DNA of 64,000 nucleotides. It comes from Bacteroidales bacterium (lineage in GTDB: Bacteria; Bacteroidota; Bacteroidia; Bacteroidales; UBA1402). The notes below the pieces were generated by a model, which saw only the letters and a program-made list of their open reading frames with translations, searched no databases and was not told where the DNA came from. The stretch lies in NCBI GenBank assembly GCA_017464285.1, contig JAFUDT010000003.1:186001-250000 (forward strand), read 5' to 3'. Both the position numbers and the translations under genes were made by a program. Positions 43,401 through 51,501 of this stretch are shown here, one piece after another; the first letter of the stretch is position 1; every line of letters begins with the position of its first letter.

Positions 43401-43578
43401 CTTACCGCGCCAGCTCACTCAGCAGGCCTCCATCGATCGTCTGCGTCTGTATGCTACGGCCTACAATCCTGCTGTCTGGACCAAGGCTTCCCAGCTGAAG
43501 GGTATCGATCCCGAATCGTCCTCTTCCCGCTATCCGCTCTACAGACAGTTTGTCTTCGGTTTGAACATTACTTTTTAA
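40465..43578 (+). CDS. SusC-like TonB-dependent glycan transporter
   Basis: 1037 residues. A signal peptide ([22 protein letters not shown]) precedes a carboxypeptidase-D-like domain (about 24-100; [31 protein letters not shown]). Then come a [22 protein letters not shown] TonB-box/plug start, plug [21 protein letters not shown] and [30 protein letters not shown], and a barrel ending in [12 protein letters not shown]. Together with the SusD protein 18 bp downstream it imports an oligosaccharide across the outer membrane. The operator upstream matches that of the LacI-led operon, so the likely cargo is the RG-II/pectin fragment handled by modules 1 and 2. No surface glycan-binding lipoprotein follows in this unit. 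Confidence 0.95.
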   Translation: [1037 protein letters not shown]

Positions 43579-43596
43579 AGGAAGGAGAATACACTT

Positions 43597-45462
43597 ATGA
43601 AAAAGATTTATCAATATTTCATTCCGGTGGTCGTCGCAGTCCTTTCCTGCACAACCTATACTTCCTGCTCTCTCAAAGAGGACGATCCCGGCGGCTTCAC
43701 GTTCGAGAACATGAGCCAGACCACAGAAGGTTTCCAGACTCTGGTCAACCAGATCTATTTCGGATTGGAGAGAAGTTTCTACGGCAACATCAACAAGATC
43801 GACTTCATGGCAGTTACAGAAGCCGAGTCCGATTTGTGGACCACGCCGCGTAACCTTTCCAATACCTATCAGCAGTATTGCTGGTTCTTTGCAGGCGGTG
43901 CGCCCAACACCACCTATACACTGAATTTCCTGTATTCGCTCTATGATGGTATCGGATCCTGCAACAAGGTGCTTGAACTTATCGACATACCTCCGTTCAA
44001 TACTGAGGAAGAACGCAATGCCAAGGCAGCCGAGGCCCGTTTCATGCGTGCCTTGTACTACTATCATGCTGTTGAGCAGTTCGGCGCTGTGACAGTGGTT
44101 ACGGAAAAAGACCTCTCTGTCGGTGATGCTTCTTATTCTCCTGTCAAGACAGAAGCCATCAAGGTCTATGACGACATTATCATCCCCGACCTGCTGTTTG
44201 CTGTAGATAACCTGCCCGTCGGTGACGATAATGTGATTACCCGTCCGTCCAAGAAGTCGGCTATGGGTCTGCTGGCCCGTGCCTACCTGCAGGCTACCCG
44301 CTGGACGGATGACAAGGCCTCCTATTACACCAATGCGCTCAATATGGCCAAGGAACTGATCCGCGACTGCGAGGCTGGCGGCAGCGATTACAATGTCTAC
44401 ATGTACCCCAACTATGACGATGTCTTTGCCGAGGCCAACAACTACAGTAACCGGGAGGCCCTCTACAAGCATTCCATTTTTGCCAACACGGCCTACAACG
44501 GCAGCAGTAACGGTGCCTATGTGCTGAACATGTGCCATACGATTTTCCGTTGCCAGACCACCCAGTTCCCGGCCCGTGAAAACAATGCCGATTCTTATGT
44601 GACATGGGAGGGTTCTGTCGATGGATTGCTCATGCCGACCCAGCACCTGCTGAGTCTGTTCGTACAATCCGACGGTACGCTGGATCCCCGTTTTTCGAAG
44701 GTTTTCCAGAACAAATGGCAGGCCAACAAGGCATATACATGGACGGGCGATGTGGCCGCTAAATTTGACAAGGACACGACTGTGGTTGCCGGATTGAGTC
44801 TGGCTGTCGGTGACATGGCCATTGAGTTTGTCATGCCTCAGGATGCCGATTATGCCACCAAAGTCGCCGCCAAATCGACCAGCCCGCAGCTGATTGTCGA
44901 CTATGCTGACGTCTATGACGATGCCAACAAGACCATCTATCTGAAGCATGCCTATACCAACACCACGGCCGACTACAAGGCTGACGGAACGAATGAGAAT
45001 TTCCTGTCGTATTTCTATCCTACTTTGACGAAGTACAACACCACTAAGTTCCATACGGTCAACGCCAGCAAACTGCGCTTCGGTAATACCAGTGCCATGC
45101 AGATTATCCGTATGCCGGAAATGTACCTCATTGCCGCTGAGGCCGACATCGCCGTCAACGGCGGTGCCAATGCCATGGGGTATATCAACAAGGTCCGCAA
45201 CCGGGCAGGAGCCCTGCCTCTGACCGGCACCGCTACCGTCCGCACTGTCCTGGATGAACGCGGCCGCGAGCTCTGTGGTGAGTTCCAGCGCTATTACGAC
45301 CTGGCCCGTACCGGTATGCTCAAGGATGCAACTTACCTGCAGGAAACCAATCCTTCGCTGGCTCAGTATTTCAATGCCAGCTATGTGTTGAGACCCTTTG
45401 ATACCAGTACCTTCCTGCCGTCCATCAACAACGGGGACGACTATCAGAACGAAGGCTATTGA
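43597..45462 (+). CDS. SusD-like surface lipoprotein
   Basis: 621 residues with lipobox YTSC (signal VVAVLSCTTYTSC) and the SusD/RagB helical fold. ARFMRALYYYHAVEQFGAVTVVTEKDL and KSAMGLLARAYLQATRW are the typical TPR-like helices, and YMNKVRNRAG-type sequence (GYINKVRNRAGALPLTG) with ERGRELCGEFQRYYDLARTGML is the conserved C-terminal block. It forms the lid over the SusC barrel and captures oligosaccharide at the cell surface. Intrinsic terminator follows within 35 bp. Confidence 0.95.
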   Translation: MKKIYQYFIPVVVAVLSCTTYTSCSLKEDDPGGFTFENMSQTTEGFQTLVNQIYFGLERSFYGNINKIDFMAVTEAESDLWTTPRNLSNTYQQYCWFFAGGAPNTTYTLNFLYSLYDGIGSCNKVLELIDIPPFNTEEERNAKAAEARFMRALYYYHAVEQFGAVTVVTEKDLSVGDASYSPVKTEAIKVYDDIIIPDLLFAVDNLPVGDDNVITRPSKKSAMGLLARAYLQATRWTDDKASYYTNALNMAKELIRDCEAGGSDYNVYMYPNYDDVFAEANNYSNREALYKHSIFANTAYNGSSNGAYVLNMCHTIFRCQTTQFPARENNADSYVTWEGSVDGLLMPTQHLLSLFVQSDGTLDPRFSKVFQNKWQANKAYTWTGDVAAKFDKDTTVVAGLSLAVGDMAIEFVMPQDADYATKVAAKSTSPQLIVDYADVYDDANKTIYLKHAYTNTTADYKADGTNENFLSYFYPTLTKYNTTKFHTVNASKLRFGNTSAMQIIRMPEMYLIAAEADIAVNGGANAMGYINKVRNRAGALPLTGTATVRTVLDERGRELCGEFQRYYDLARTGMLKDATYLQETNPSLAQYFNASYVLRPFDTSTFLPSINNGDDYQNEGY

Positions 45463-45495
45463 TACTGATATTGCCCCTGGTGGGCTGATTTGTCT

Positions 45496-45532
45496 GTATC
45501 CCGGGAGCGACCGCTTCCGGGATACTTTTTTT
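45496..45532 (+). terminator. Intrinsic terminator after susD
   Basis: A GTATCCCGG / CCGGGATAC stem with a 12-nt loop, then seven T residues. Confidence 0.88.
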
Positions 45533-45543
45533 GATTTCGCCCT

Positions 45544-45566
45544 TTTGTTGCACCGCCGTTGCACCA
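45544..45566 (+). repeat. Left 23-bp direct repeat flanking the recombinase
   Basis: TTTGTTGCACC, three bases gcc, then GTTGCACCA. It contains two GTTGCACC units 11 bp apart (one helical turn). The same block, differing only in the three spacer bases, occurs at 47019-47041. Possible attachment or regulatory site. Confidence 0.6.
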
Positions 45567-45575
45567 CTCAGGAGC

Positions 45576-45609
45576 TCTGATTATATTGTCTGGATAGAAA
45601 ATAATCAGA
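45576..45609 (+). promoter_or_regulatory. Inverted repeat in the recombinase leader
   Basis: Perfect 9-bp arms TCTGATTAT and ATAATCAGA around a 16-nt loop, ending two bases before the recombinase ATG. As RNA it could hide the start codon; as DNA it could be a recombinase or repressor site. Confidence 0.45.
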
Positions 45610-45611
45610 CT

Positions 45612-47009
45612 ATGAAATCAAAGAACAACACAACCTTTGGATTCCTGCTGGCCAATCATCCCAACCGGCATGGTTATTATCCGGTGATGCTGCGCATCAC
45701 CAGGGACAGGAAAACCAAGAGACTGAAAACCGATTTTGAGGTTAAAAAGTGTGACTGGAACCAGAGAGCAAAGAACTACAGGTATGTCAGGGACAGCTGT
45801 CCGGAGGCGGAACAAATCAACCGGCACTTGTTTGAACTGCTTGGTAAATACCGTTCTGCGTACCTCAAGTTAAAAGAGGAGGGGATTGCATCTGTCGAAA
45901 ACATCTTCGAACGGGTCATAGACAGTGAAACAAGCGAATCGTTCTATCAGTATGCACTGCAGCAGACACGGTTCATCTATGAAGGCGGCGGCATCAGAAA
46001 CTGGAAGAAATACAATTCCTTCTGTCATAAGCTGAAGACATTTATGGACGGTCAGGGCATGCACGATCTGACATTTGCAGAGCTGACACCTTCCCTGTTG
46101 GCACAGTTTGATGCTTTCCTGCACAGGATACCTAACGAAAAGTTCCCCGAAAAGCTGCTTCACCCTAACACTATCTTTGTCAATATGAATGCTTTTAAAA
46201 CGCTTGTAAACAGATCAATACAAATTGATAACAAACTGCGTTCCGAAGCAAATCCTTTCCTGAAATATAAATATGGCGGGGTCAAAACCGAGAAGGCCAG
46301 GCTGGATGCCGCAGAAATCGAGGCCATCAAAGCCCTGCCGTTGGAACAGGGCAGTCGGATTTGGCACTGCCGTAATTATTTTCTGTTTTCTTTCTACTGC
46401 GCCGGTATTAGGGCGGGGGATCTTATCCAACTAAGATGGTGCAACATATCAGCTCAAGGACGTCTTAGCTATCAGATGGGGAAAAACCATAAAGTCAGGG
46501 ATCTGGCTCTCATCCCGGAGAGCCAGGCCATCCTGAAATACTATGCCGCCTCAGATACAGTGGCGACCGACTATGTTTTTCCTCTGCTGGATTCAAAGGC
46601 GCCCTGGGCCAGATATGTCACTCAGAACGAGAAGGATACGATGACTCCGGATATGAAAAGACATCTTTTCACGACGATATCTTCCAAAAATGCCATGATC
46701 AACAAGAATCTGACCCGGATGGCACGTATGGCGGGTATCTCCAAGAAGCTGTCTTTCCACATGGCCAGGCACTCATTTGCCAAGTTTGCCAAAGACAAAG
46801 GACTGGACAATCTGGAAGTCAAGGCTCTGCTGGCTCACTCCAATTTATCCACAACTCAGCATTATATGGGAGACTTTGAAACGGAAAAGATTGATGCAGC
46901 CTTGATATCTGTTTTCTCTCATGATGATCAAGATGCAGAGCTCTTGAGCCGGCTTCAGCGTCTGCCACCGGAGAGACTCCGGGCATTGATAGACAAATTA
47001 CATCTTTAA
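45612..47009 (+). CDS. Tyrosine site-specific recombinase
   Basis: 465 residues from ATG 45612; the upstream in-frame extension crosses the left repeat and is not used. N-terminal half: a Bacteroidota arm-binding-like domain (NHPNRHGYYPVMLRITRDRKTKRLKTDFEVKKCDWNQR) and a SAM-like core-binding domain (about 105-205). Catalytic half: Arg267 (CAGIRAGDLIQL), a lysine at 291 or 294, His383 and Arg386 (FHMARHSFAKFAKDKG), His409 (LLAHSNLSTTQHY) and nucleophile Tyr418. All six expected residues are present, so it should be active. It stands alone between direct repeats, without mobilisation genes, and could act on its own cassette or on invertible DNA such as the 57693-58218 switch. Confidence 0.92.
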   Translation: MKSKNNTTFGFLLANHPNRHGYYPVMLRITRDRKTKRLKTDFEVKKCDWNQRAKNYRYVRDSCPEAEQINRHLFELLGKYRSAYLKLKEEGIASVENIFERVIDSETSESFYQYALQQTRFIYEGGGIRNWKKYNSFCHKLKTFMDGQGMHDLTFAELTPSLLAQFDAFLHRIPNEKFPEKLLHPNTIFVNMNAFKTLVNRSIQIDNKLRSEANPFLKYKYGGVKTEKARLDAAEIEAIKALPLEQGSRIWHCRNYFLFSFYCAGIRAGDLIQLRWCNISAQGRLSYQMGKNHKVRDLALIPESQAILKYYAASDTVATDYVFPLLDSKAPWARYVTQNEKDTMTPDMKRHLFTTISSKNAMINKNLTRMARMAGISKKLSFHMARHSFAKFAKDKGLDNLEVKALLAHSNLSTTQHYMGDFETEKIDAALISVFSHDDQDAELLSRLQRLPPERLRALIDKLHL

Positions 47010-47018
47010 AATGGCCGA

Positions 47019-47041
47019 TTTGTTGCACCTATGTTGCACCA
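47019..47041 (+). repeat. Right 23-bp direct repeat flanking the recombinase
   Basis: TTTGTTGCACC, spacer tat, GTTGCACCA; starts 9 bp after the recombinase stop, 1475 bp from the left copy and in the same orientation. It is followed at once by the palindrome ATCTTG-a-CAAGAT (47043-47055). Confidence 0.6.
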
Positions 47042-47065
47042 TATCTTGACAAGATCCCCTTCTTC

Positions 47066-47476
47066 TTATTGACCAATAGACGGATAGCCGTTGTCTCCGG
47101 CGTTGACATCCAGATAGCTGATGGTCAGTTTCATGGTCGGGCTATAGGTCGTTCCCTGATCGTTGGTGGCGAAAACGCGGAGATAGCAGGTTTTGCCGGG
47201 CTCCATGACGAAAATTCTGGCCTGGAAATGGTCCCCATCCAGACTGCCTTCACTTATTTGGCCGTTTCCCTTGGTCGGCTCCTGGAGGGAGGTGCTTAGG
47301 CAGACGCCAAATTCACTCAAGTCCTGACCGGTGATGTCAGCTTCAACCAATATGACGGTGGGGCTAAGCTCCCTGGCGGTCTGGTTGCTGATCTCGGGGG
47401 CTTTTTTCTTTTCGCAGGAAGCCAGTGTCAGGCCGGCTGCCAGTGCCAATAACGGAATAATATGCTTCAGTCTCAT
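47066..47476 (-). CDS. Small lipoprotein with a fibronectin-III-like domain
   Basis: 136 residues with lipobox LASC (MRLKHIIPLLALAAGLTLASCEKKK). The rest resembles one fibronectin type III-like repeat of the Bacteroidota style: ELSPTVILVEADITGQDLSEFGVCLSTSLQEPT followed by FVMEPGKTCYLRVFATNDQGTTYSPTMKLTI. Its ATG overlaps the M6 protease stop (ATGA), so it is coupled to that gene and may bind, anchor or inhibit the protease at the surface. No enzymatic feature. Confidence 0.75.
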   Translation of the reverse strand: MRLKHIIPLLALAAGLTLASCEKKKAPEISNQTARELSPTVILVEADITGQDLSEFGVCLSTSLQEPTKGNGQISEGSLDGDHFQARIFVMEPGKTCYLRVFATNDQGTTYSPTMKLTISYLDVNAGDNGYPSIGQ

Positions 47477-50400
47477 TTGATTCGGATGATTTGGTTCAAC
47501 ATGTAGTAAAGACCTGTGGGCAGGGCAGGCAGCAGGTTGTCGCCCTCATGCAGGCTGATTTGGCCTACGATTCGACCGTCCAGACTGTAGATGTTGGTCT
47601 GAAGACGCCAATCCTCGTCTGTGGAGCTTATGTGCACATAAGGCTCAGAGTCACGGTAATAGAAGGAGACCTCCCTTAGCGGCGCGACATTTTCGCCGCT
47701 CTCTTCCAGCCGGCCGATGGGAAGACGCCGGGGAGCCTGGGCAGAGGTCGGAACCATATAGGCATAGAAGGTTCTGACCCATAAACGCTCAGGCAGGAAG
47801 GTGCTGCCTTCTGTGATATCTTTCTGATAGCGGTCGTAGGAATTCAGTGCATAGATGCCCTCTGTGGCGGCCACATACTTGCCGGACGGCACGAAATCGA
47901 ATTCAGAGCCTCGGCTGGTGTTGCCCTGTCCGGCTTGAATCCTGGCATTGTGGGCTACGAAGTAGATATCTCCGCTGCAGAGCTGGTTGCTCTGATAGAG
48001 CGGATTGTTGGGGAAGGAAATGATATAGGGTAGTCCGGCTTTGATGGATGCTGCTTCCACAAAGGCATTGTTTCTCCATTCTCCCAGCCAGTAGTGAAGG
48101 CCTTCCTGGCCCGAAGCAAAGGTGTAGAGGGGCTTTTCCAGCTCGAAATCCACTACGCTGTCCACATCGAAAGGCAGCCAGAGGGTCTCCCAACCGCCTG
48201 AGGCTCCGCCGATTTGGGTCTGCTGTTTGAATTCCCGGCCGTACTCGGCATAATCGACCGTGAAACTTTCAGGAGCGTAGAAAGGATAGCGAGAATACAG
48301 TATCAGGGTGTCGGCTCTTCCGTCACGGATCAGGACGGGGCGCTGGTCCTGAACCTCTGCATCACTGCCAAGATAGAGCAGCAGATTGGGATTGGCACCG
48401 ATAAAACAGCTGTCGCGTATGGCCGCCGGAGCGTTCCAGTACACGTAGCAGAGATCATTACATCCCTTGAACAGGTATTTCCCGGCATTGACGATGTTGG
48501 CATTGACCGTGACAGAGCGCAGGCCGTCACATCCCTTGAATGCTTCATCGTCAATGGCCACTACCTGGTAGTGATGTCCCATGTATTCGACACTGTCCGG
48601 AATGATAATGTCTCCCTGGCAATTAACGCTGTCTCTGCCGGGGATAACCTTGACCAGCCGGTTCTCGTACGACATGAAGCCATAATATAAATCACCGGAC
48701 TTGAAGGGCTGGGCGCCTACGCCGAGAACCTGTGGCTCGCTGTAGGGTGAGAAAACGCCGTCTTTGACCGAGCGGACACGCAGGGTATAGGCGGCCGATT
48801 CCAGGTCTTTGAATACCATGAAGGTATCTTGCGTGGCAAAGTACGAGTAGTCGCTGGTAACAACGGCAGAATCGGCCTTCTGGCCGTCTGTGGGAGCAAA
48901 GCGCATAGCCTGATAGCCGGCCGGAGCGTCTTCCTCACTGAAATCACCCCAGGCAACCTCGATATTGTCCACCAGGCAGCGTTTGTTGTCGTCACCGTCT
49001 GTGATGAAGGATACGTAGGAGTTGGTGTCCATGGGACCGAGTACGATGTACCAGTTTTTCCAATCAGTATCACTGATGGTGGCCGTTCCGCCGCCGATGT
49101 AATACAGGTCGCTGGCATCTGTGGCGAACAGGACGCTCAGTTTGCAGTCCTTGTCGCTGGCCTCTGTTTTTTTGACAGAGAAATATACCGTGATGCTGCC
49201 TGTATGGCGTGGCAGTATCGGTGTGGACAGATATCCTCGTTCAGTTTTCGATCCCACCTGTACTGACCCATTGGCGGCCGTGATATTACTGCAGCGCCAG
49301 CCTGGCGTTGCGGTGAACAGATCCAATACTTTGGTGATATCGCCGTAATCGTTCTTGATATTGTCGAAATCTTCATCCAGCAATGTAGAGCCGTCTTCGA
49401 CGACTTCGGTCGGCAGATCCTTTTTGCGCAGCACTTCTATACGGTATTCCGTGGCATCTGTCCGTGCCCAGTTGGCCGTCATGCTGCCGGGGACCTCATC
49501 GTTGAGGCTGAGACTGAGCTGCGGAGCCTTCAGATCGACCGTTTCGTTGGTGGTCTGAACGAAAATACAGTTGGAATAGGCCGACCAGACACCCTTGGAC
49601 AGGCAGCGGACCCGATAGGCATACAGGTGGCCTGCTTCCAGATTGTCAAACAAATAGTTGTATTCCTTGGTCTCTGCCGACTGCAGCAGGCGACCGTTGG
49701 TGGTAATCAGGCTGGCATCGGCCTTGTCGGCAGCCACCTCAGTGCCTTCGATAAGGAAGAGCTCAACCAGATAGGAGGAAACGCCGTTTTGTCTTCTCCA
49801 GCGGGCGGTAATCGAATAGGCATTCACTTTATCGGCAGCCAGGGCGGTCGTGGCCGATTCACTGCCTTTGAGGACGTTCAGATAGATGACGCTGTCTCGT
49901 TCCACAATGTCGGTCAGGGGTTTGTGGGCCAGTCCCCCGGTATGGAACAAGGCGGCCGGCACGGAATAGTCGCTCAGTTCGCTGTTGCCCGTGGTGCCGG
50001 GGTAGGGATCGCCGGCGTAGCCTGAGAATAAGTCGTTGTCGGCAGGAATGCAGACCATGCGCTGTTTGGCACTGACATTGACCTGATTGGAACTCCAGGC
50101 GGCAGTCTGGTAATTTACATGGACGGCCAGCATACCGTGGCCGTAGGCGGCTTTGTTCCAGCCCTTTTGCTGGATGTTCTCGATAACGATGAATTCGTTG
50201 CTGTTGTAGTCGTTGACGATTTTGTATGCCTGGCCGCCGTCGCTCAGGGGACGGAGCTGCAGTGCCGTGTCTTTTTCCAGCGTCCGGATCTGGTACCAGC
50301 CGACCTGCTCGCGTTCGTAGGCCGTATAGTCACAGGGAATGTAACCGTCCCCGTTGTAGCAGCCCGACGACATCAGACTCCAGGGGCCCATGTCGGGCGC

Positions 50401-51414
50401 ATTCTCATAGTTGACATCGTAGGTGTCGGGCAGTCCCAGCATGTGCGAAAACTCATGGCAGAGCGTGCCGATACCGTCCCGACGAACCTCTTCGGAGCCC
50501 AGACGTTCATTGCTGCAGGCATAGTCGTAAACCATTACGCCGTCGTGCCGGCTTTCCTTCCCCGAGGCCAGTCTGCTGCGGTGCGGCCAGACCGCATCCT
50601 CGCTGCCGCTGTGAGAGGCTTCTCCCCAACCGGCGTAAATGACATACAGGAAATCCACCATGCCGTCCCCGTCATTGTCATAGTCCTTGAATCGGACATC
50701 GGCATCGGCCAGATTGCAGGCTTCGAGTATCATTGCCCGGACATTGCTGTCGTTGCCCTGTTCGTTGTTCCCTCCGTAGTAGGCCATGTCCTGACTCAGC
50801 GTATAGGGACCGAACACGTCGAACACAGGCGAGAACTGTCCCATGGACTGATTTTCAAAGTAGTCCCGGGCACTGCCTACGGAGCCTTCTTCACTGTAGC
50901 CATGCTCGTTGAGCTGACGGGTGATGGTTTCCCGGGGCTGGTCGATGGCGAAACTCAGGTCTTTGTACTGAACCAGGATAACAGGTACTTTAATCGTGCC
51001 TGTGTTGTTGACTCTTCGGGGCTGCTGGTCGGACTCGCTGCCCACTGCTGCCGCCCTGCGGGCCTGGTGATGGTTTCTGAGCAGTAATGAACCCTGGCGC
51101 TGACGCTCGGCCAGTTGCTGTTCGTGACGGCTGCGACGGTTTTTTTCATGGGCCAACAGTCCTGAAGAGCTCAGACCGTTCTCGTCAATGACGGCATAGC
51201 ACAGCCGTCCCGTCTTTTCTTTGACGAGTATGGTCCGATCCTGCATGAGATAGTAGTGAAGATGTTCATCTCCGGCCAGTGTGACCTGGATGCTTGTCCC
51301 GTCTTCCTGAATCAGGGTCTGAAGAGCATATCGTGCCGGAACGGCATTTACCCGTATGGCCGTTAAAGCCAGTACAGCCGTTAAAAGCAGAGTCAGTATG
51401 CAGTGATATTTCAT
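47473..51414 (-). CDS. Large secreted M6-family metalloprotease with extra beta domains
   Basis: 1313 residues with signal peptide. Zinc site HEFSHMLGLPD (His320, Glu321, His324, Asp330) in TLCHEFSHMLGLPDTYD matches peptidase family M6 (immune inhibitor A type). A charged propeptide-like stretch (about 85-130) precedes it. Further on are two fibronectin-like repeats, a beta-sandwich (about 650-800), a BspA-type leucine-rich segment (VVAIDDEAFKGCDGLRSVTVNANIVNAGKYLFKGC) and a last segment, IYSLDGRIVGQISLHEGDNLLPALPTGLYYML, that resembles a type IX secretion sorting tail. It probably digests host or dietary protein at the cell surface. Promoter box TATATTTG lies 30 bp upstream. Confidence 0.88.
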   Translation of the reverse strand: MKYHCILTLLLTAVLALTAIRVNAVPARYALQTLIQEDGTSIQVTLAGDEHLHYYLMQDRTILVKEKTGRLCYAVIDENGLSSSGLLAHEKNRRSRHEQQLAERQRQGSLLLRNHHQARRAAAVGSESDQQPRRVNNTGTIKVPVILVQYKDLSFAIDQPRETITRQLNEHGYSEEGSVGSARDYFENQSMGQFSPVFDVFGPYTLSQDMAYYGGNNEQGNDSNVRAMILEACNLADADVRFKDYDNDGDGMVDFLYVIYAGWGEASHSGSEDAVWPHRSRLASGKESRHDGVMVYDYACSNERLGSEEVRRDGIGTLCHEFSHMLGLPDTYDVNYENAPDMGPWSLMSSGCYNGDGYIPCDYTAYEREQVGWYQIRTLEKDTALQLRPLSDGGQAYKIVNDYNSNEFIVIENIQQKGWNKAAYGHGMLAVHVNYQTAAWSSNQVNVSAKQRMVCIPADNDLFSGYAGDPYPGTTGNSELSDYSVPAALFHTGGLAHKPLTDIVERDSVIYLNVLKGSESATTALAADKVNAYSITARWRRQNGVSSYLVELFLIEGTEVAADKADASLITTNGRLLQSAETKEYNYLFDNLEAGHLYAYRVRCLSKGVWSAYSNCIFVQTTNETVDLKAPQLSLSLNDEVPGSMTANWARTDATEYRIEVLRKKDLPTEVVEDGSTLLDEDFDNIKNDYGDITKVLDLFTATPGWRCSNITAANGSVQVGSKTERGYLSTPILPRHTGSITVYFSVKKTEASDKDCKLSVLFATDASDLYYIGGGTATISDTDWKNWYIVLGPMDTNSYVSFITDGDDNKRCLVDNIEVAWGDFSEEDAPAGYQAMRFAPTDGQKADSAVVTSDYSYFATQDTFMVFKDLESAAYTLRVRSVKDGVFSPYSEPQVLGVGAQPFKSGDLYYGFMSYENRLVKVIPGRDSVNCQGDIIIPDSVEYMGHHYQVVAIDDEAFKGCDGLRSVTVNANIVNAGKYLFKGCNDLCYVYWNAPAAIRDSCFIGANPNLLLYLGSDAEVQDQRPVLIRDGRADTLILYSRYPFYAPESFTVDYAEYGREFKQQTQIGGASGGWETLWLPFDVDSVVDFELEKPLYTFASGQEGLHYWLGEWRNNAFVEAASIKAGLPYIISFPNNPLYQSNQLCSGDIYFVAHNARIQAGQGNTSRGSEFDFVPSGKYVAATEGIYALNSYDRYQKDITEGSTFLPERLWVRTFYAYMVPTSAQAPRRLPIGRLEESGENVAPLREVSFYYRDSEPYVHISSTDEDWRLQTNIYSLDGRIVGQISLHEGDNLLPALPTGLYYMLNQIIRIK

Positions 51415-51443
51415 GCCTGTTATTACTATGAGATTTGAGTGTT

Positions 51444-51451
51444 CAAATATA
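51444..51451 (-). promoter_or_regulatory. -7 box of the M6 protease gene
   Basis: TATATTTG on the minus strand, 29 bp before the ATG at 51414 and directly after the terminator of the upstream operon. No clear -33 motif. Confidence 0.5.
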
Positions 51452-51454
51452 CAA

Positions 51455-51480
51455 AAAAGGAGGCTTTTGAGGCCTCCTTT
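51455..51480 (-). terminator. Intrinsic terminator of the leftward susCD operon
   Basis: Reading leftward, AGGAGGCC and GGCTCC-type arms (AAAGGAGGCC / GCCTCCTTTT on the two sides of a short loop) are followed by a run of six T. The opposite strand also has a short T-run, so it may work both ways. Confidence 0.8.
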
Positions 51481-51501
51481 TCTGTGAAAGAATATGCCGG
51501 G

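Noticed and set aside
45612-47009. Integrase as proof that the whole polysaccharide locus is an integrative element
   Set aside because: No relaxase, conjugation, tRNA target or matching end sites seen in the window; the direct repeats enclose only the recombinase.
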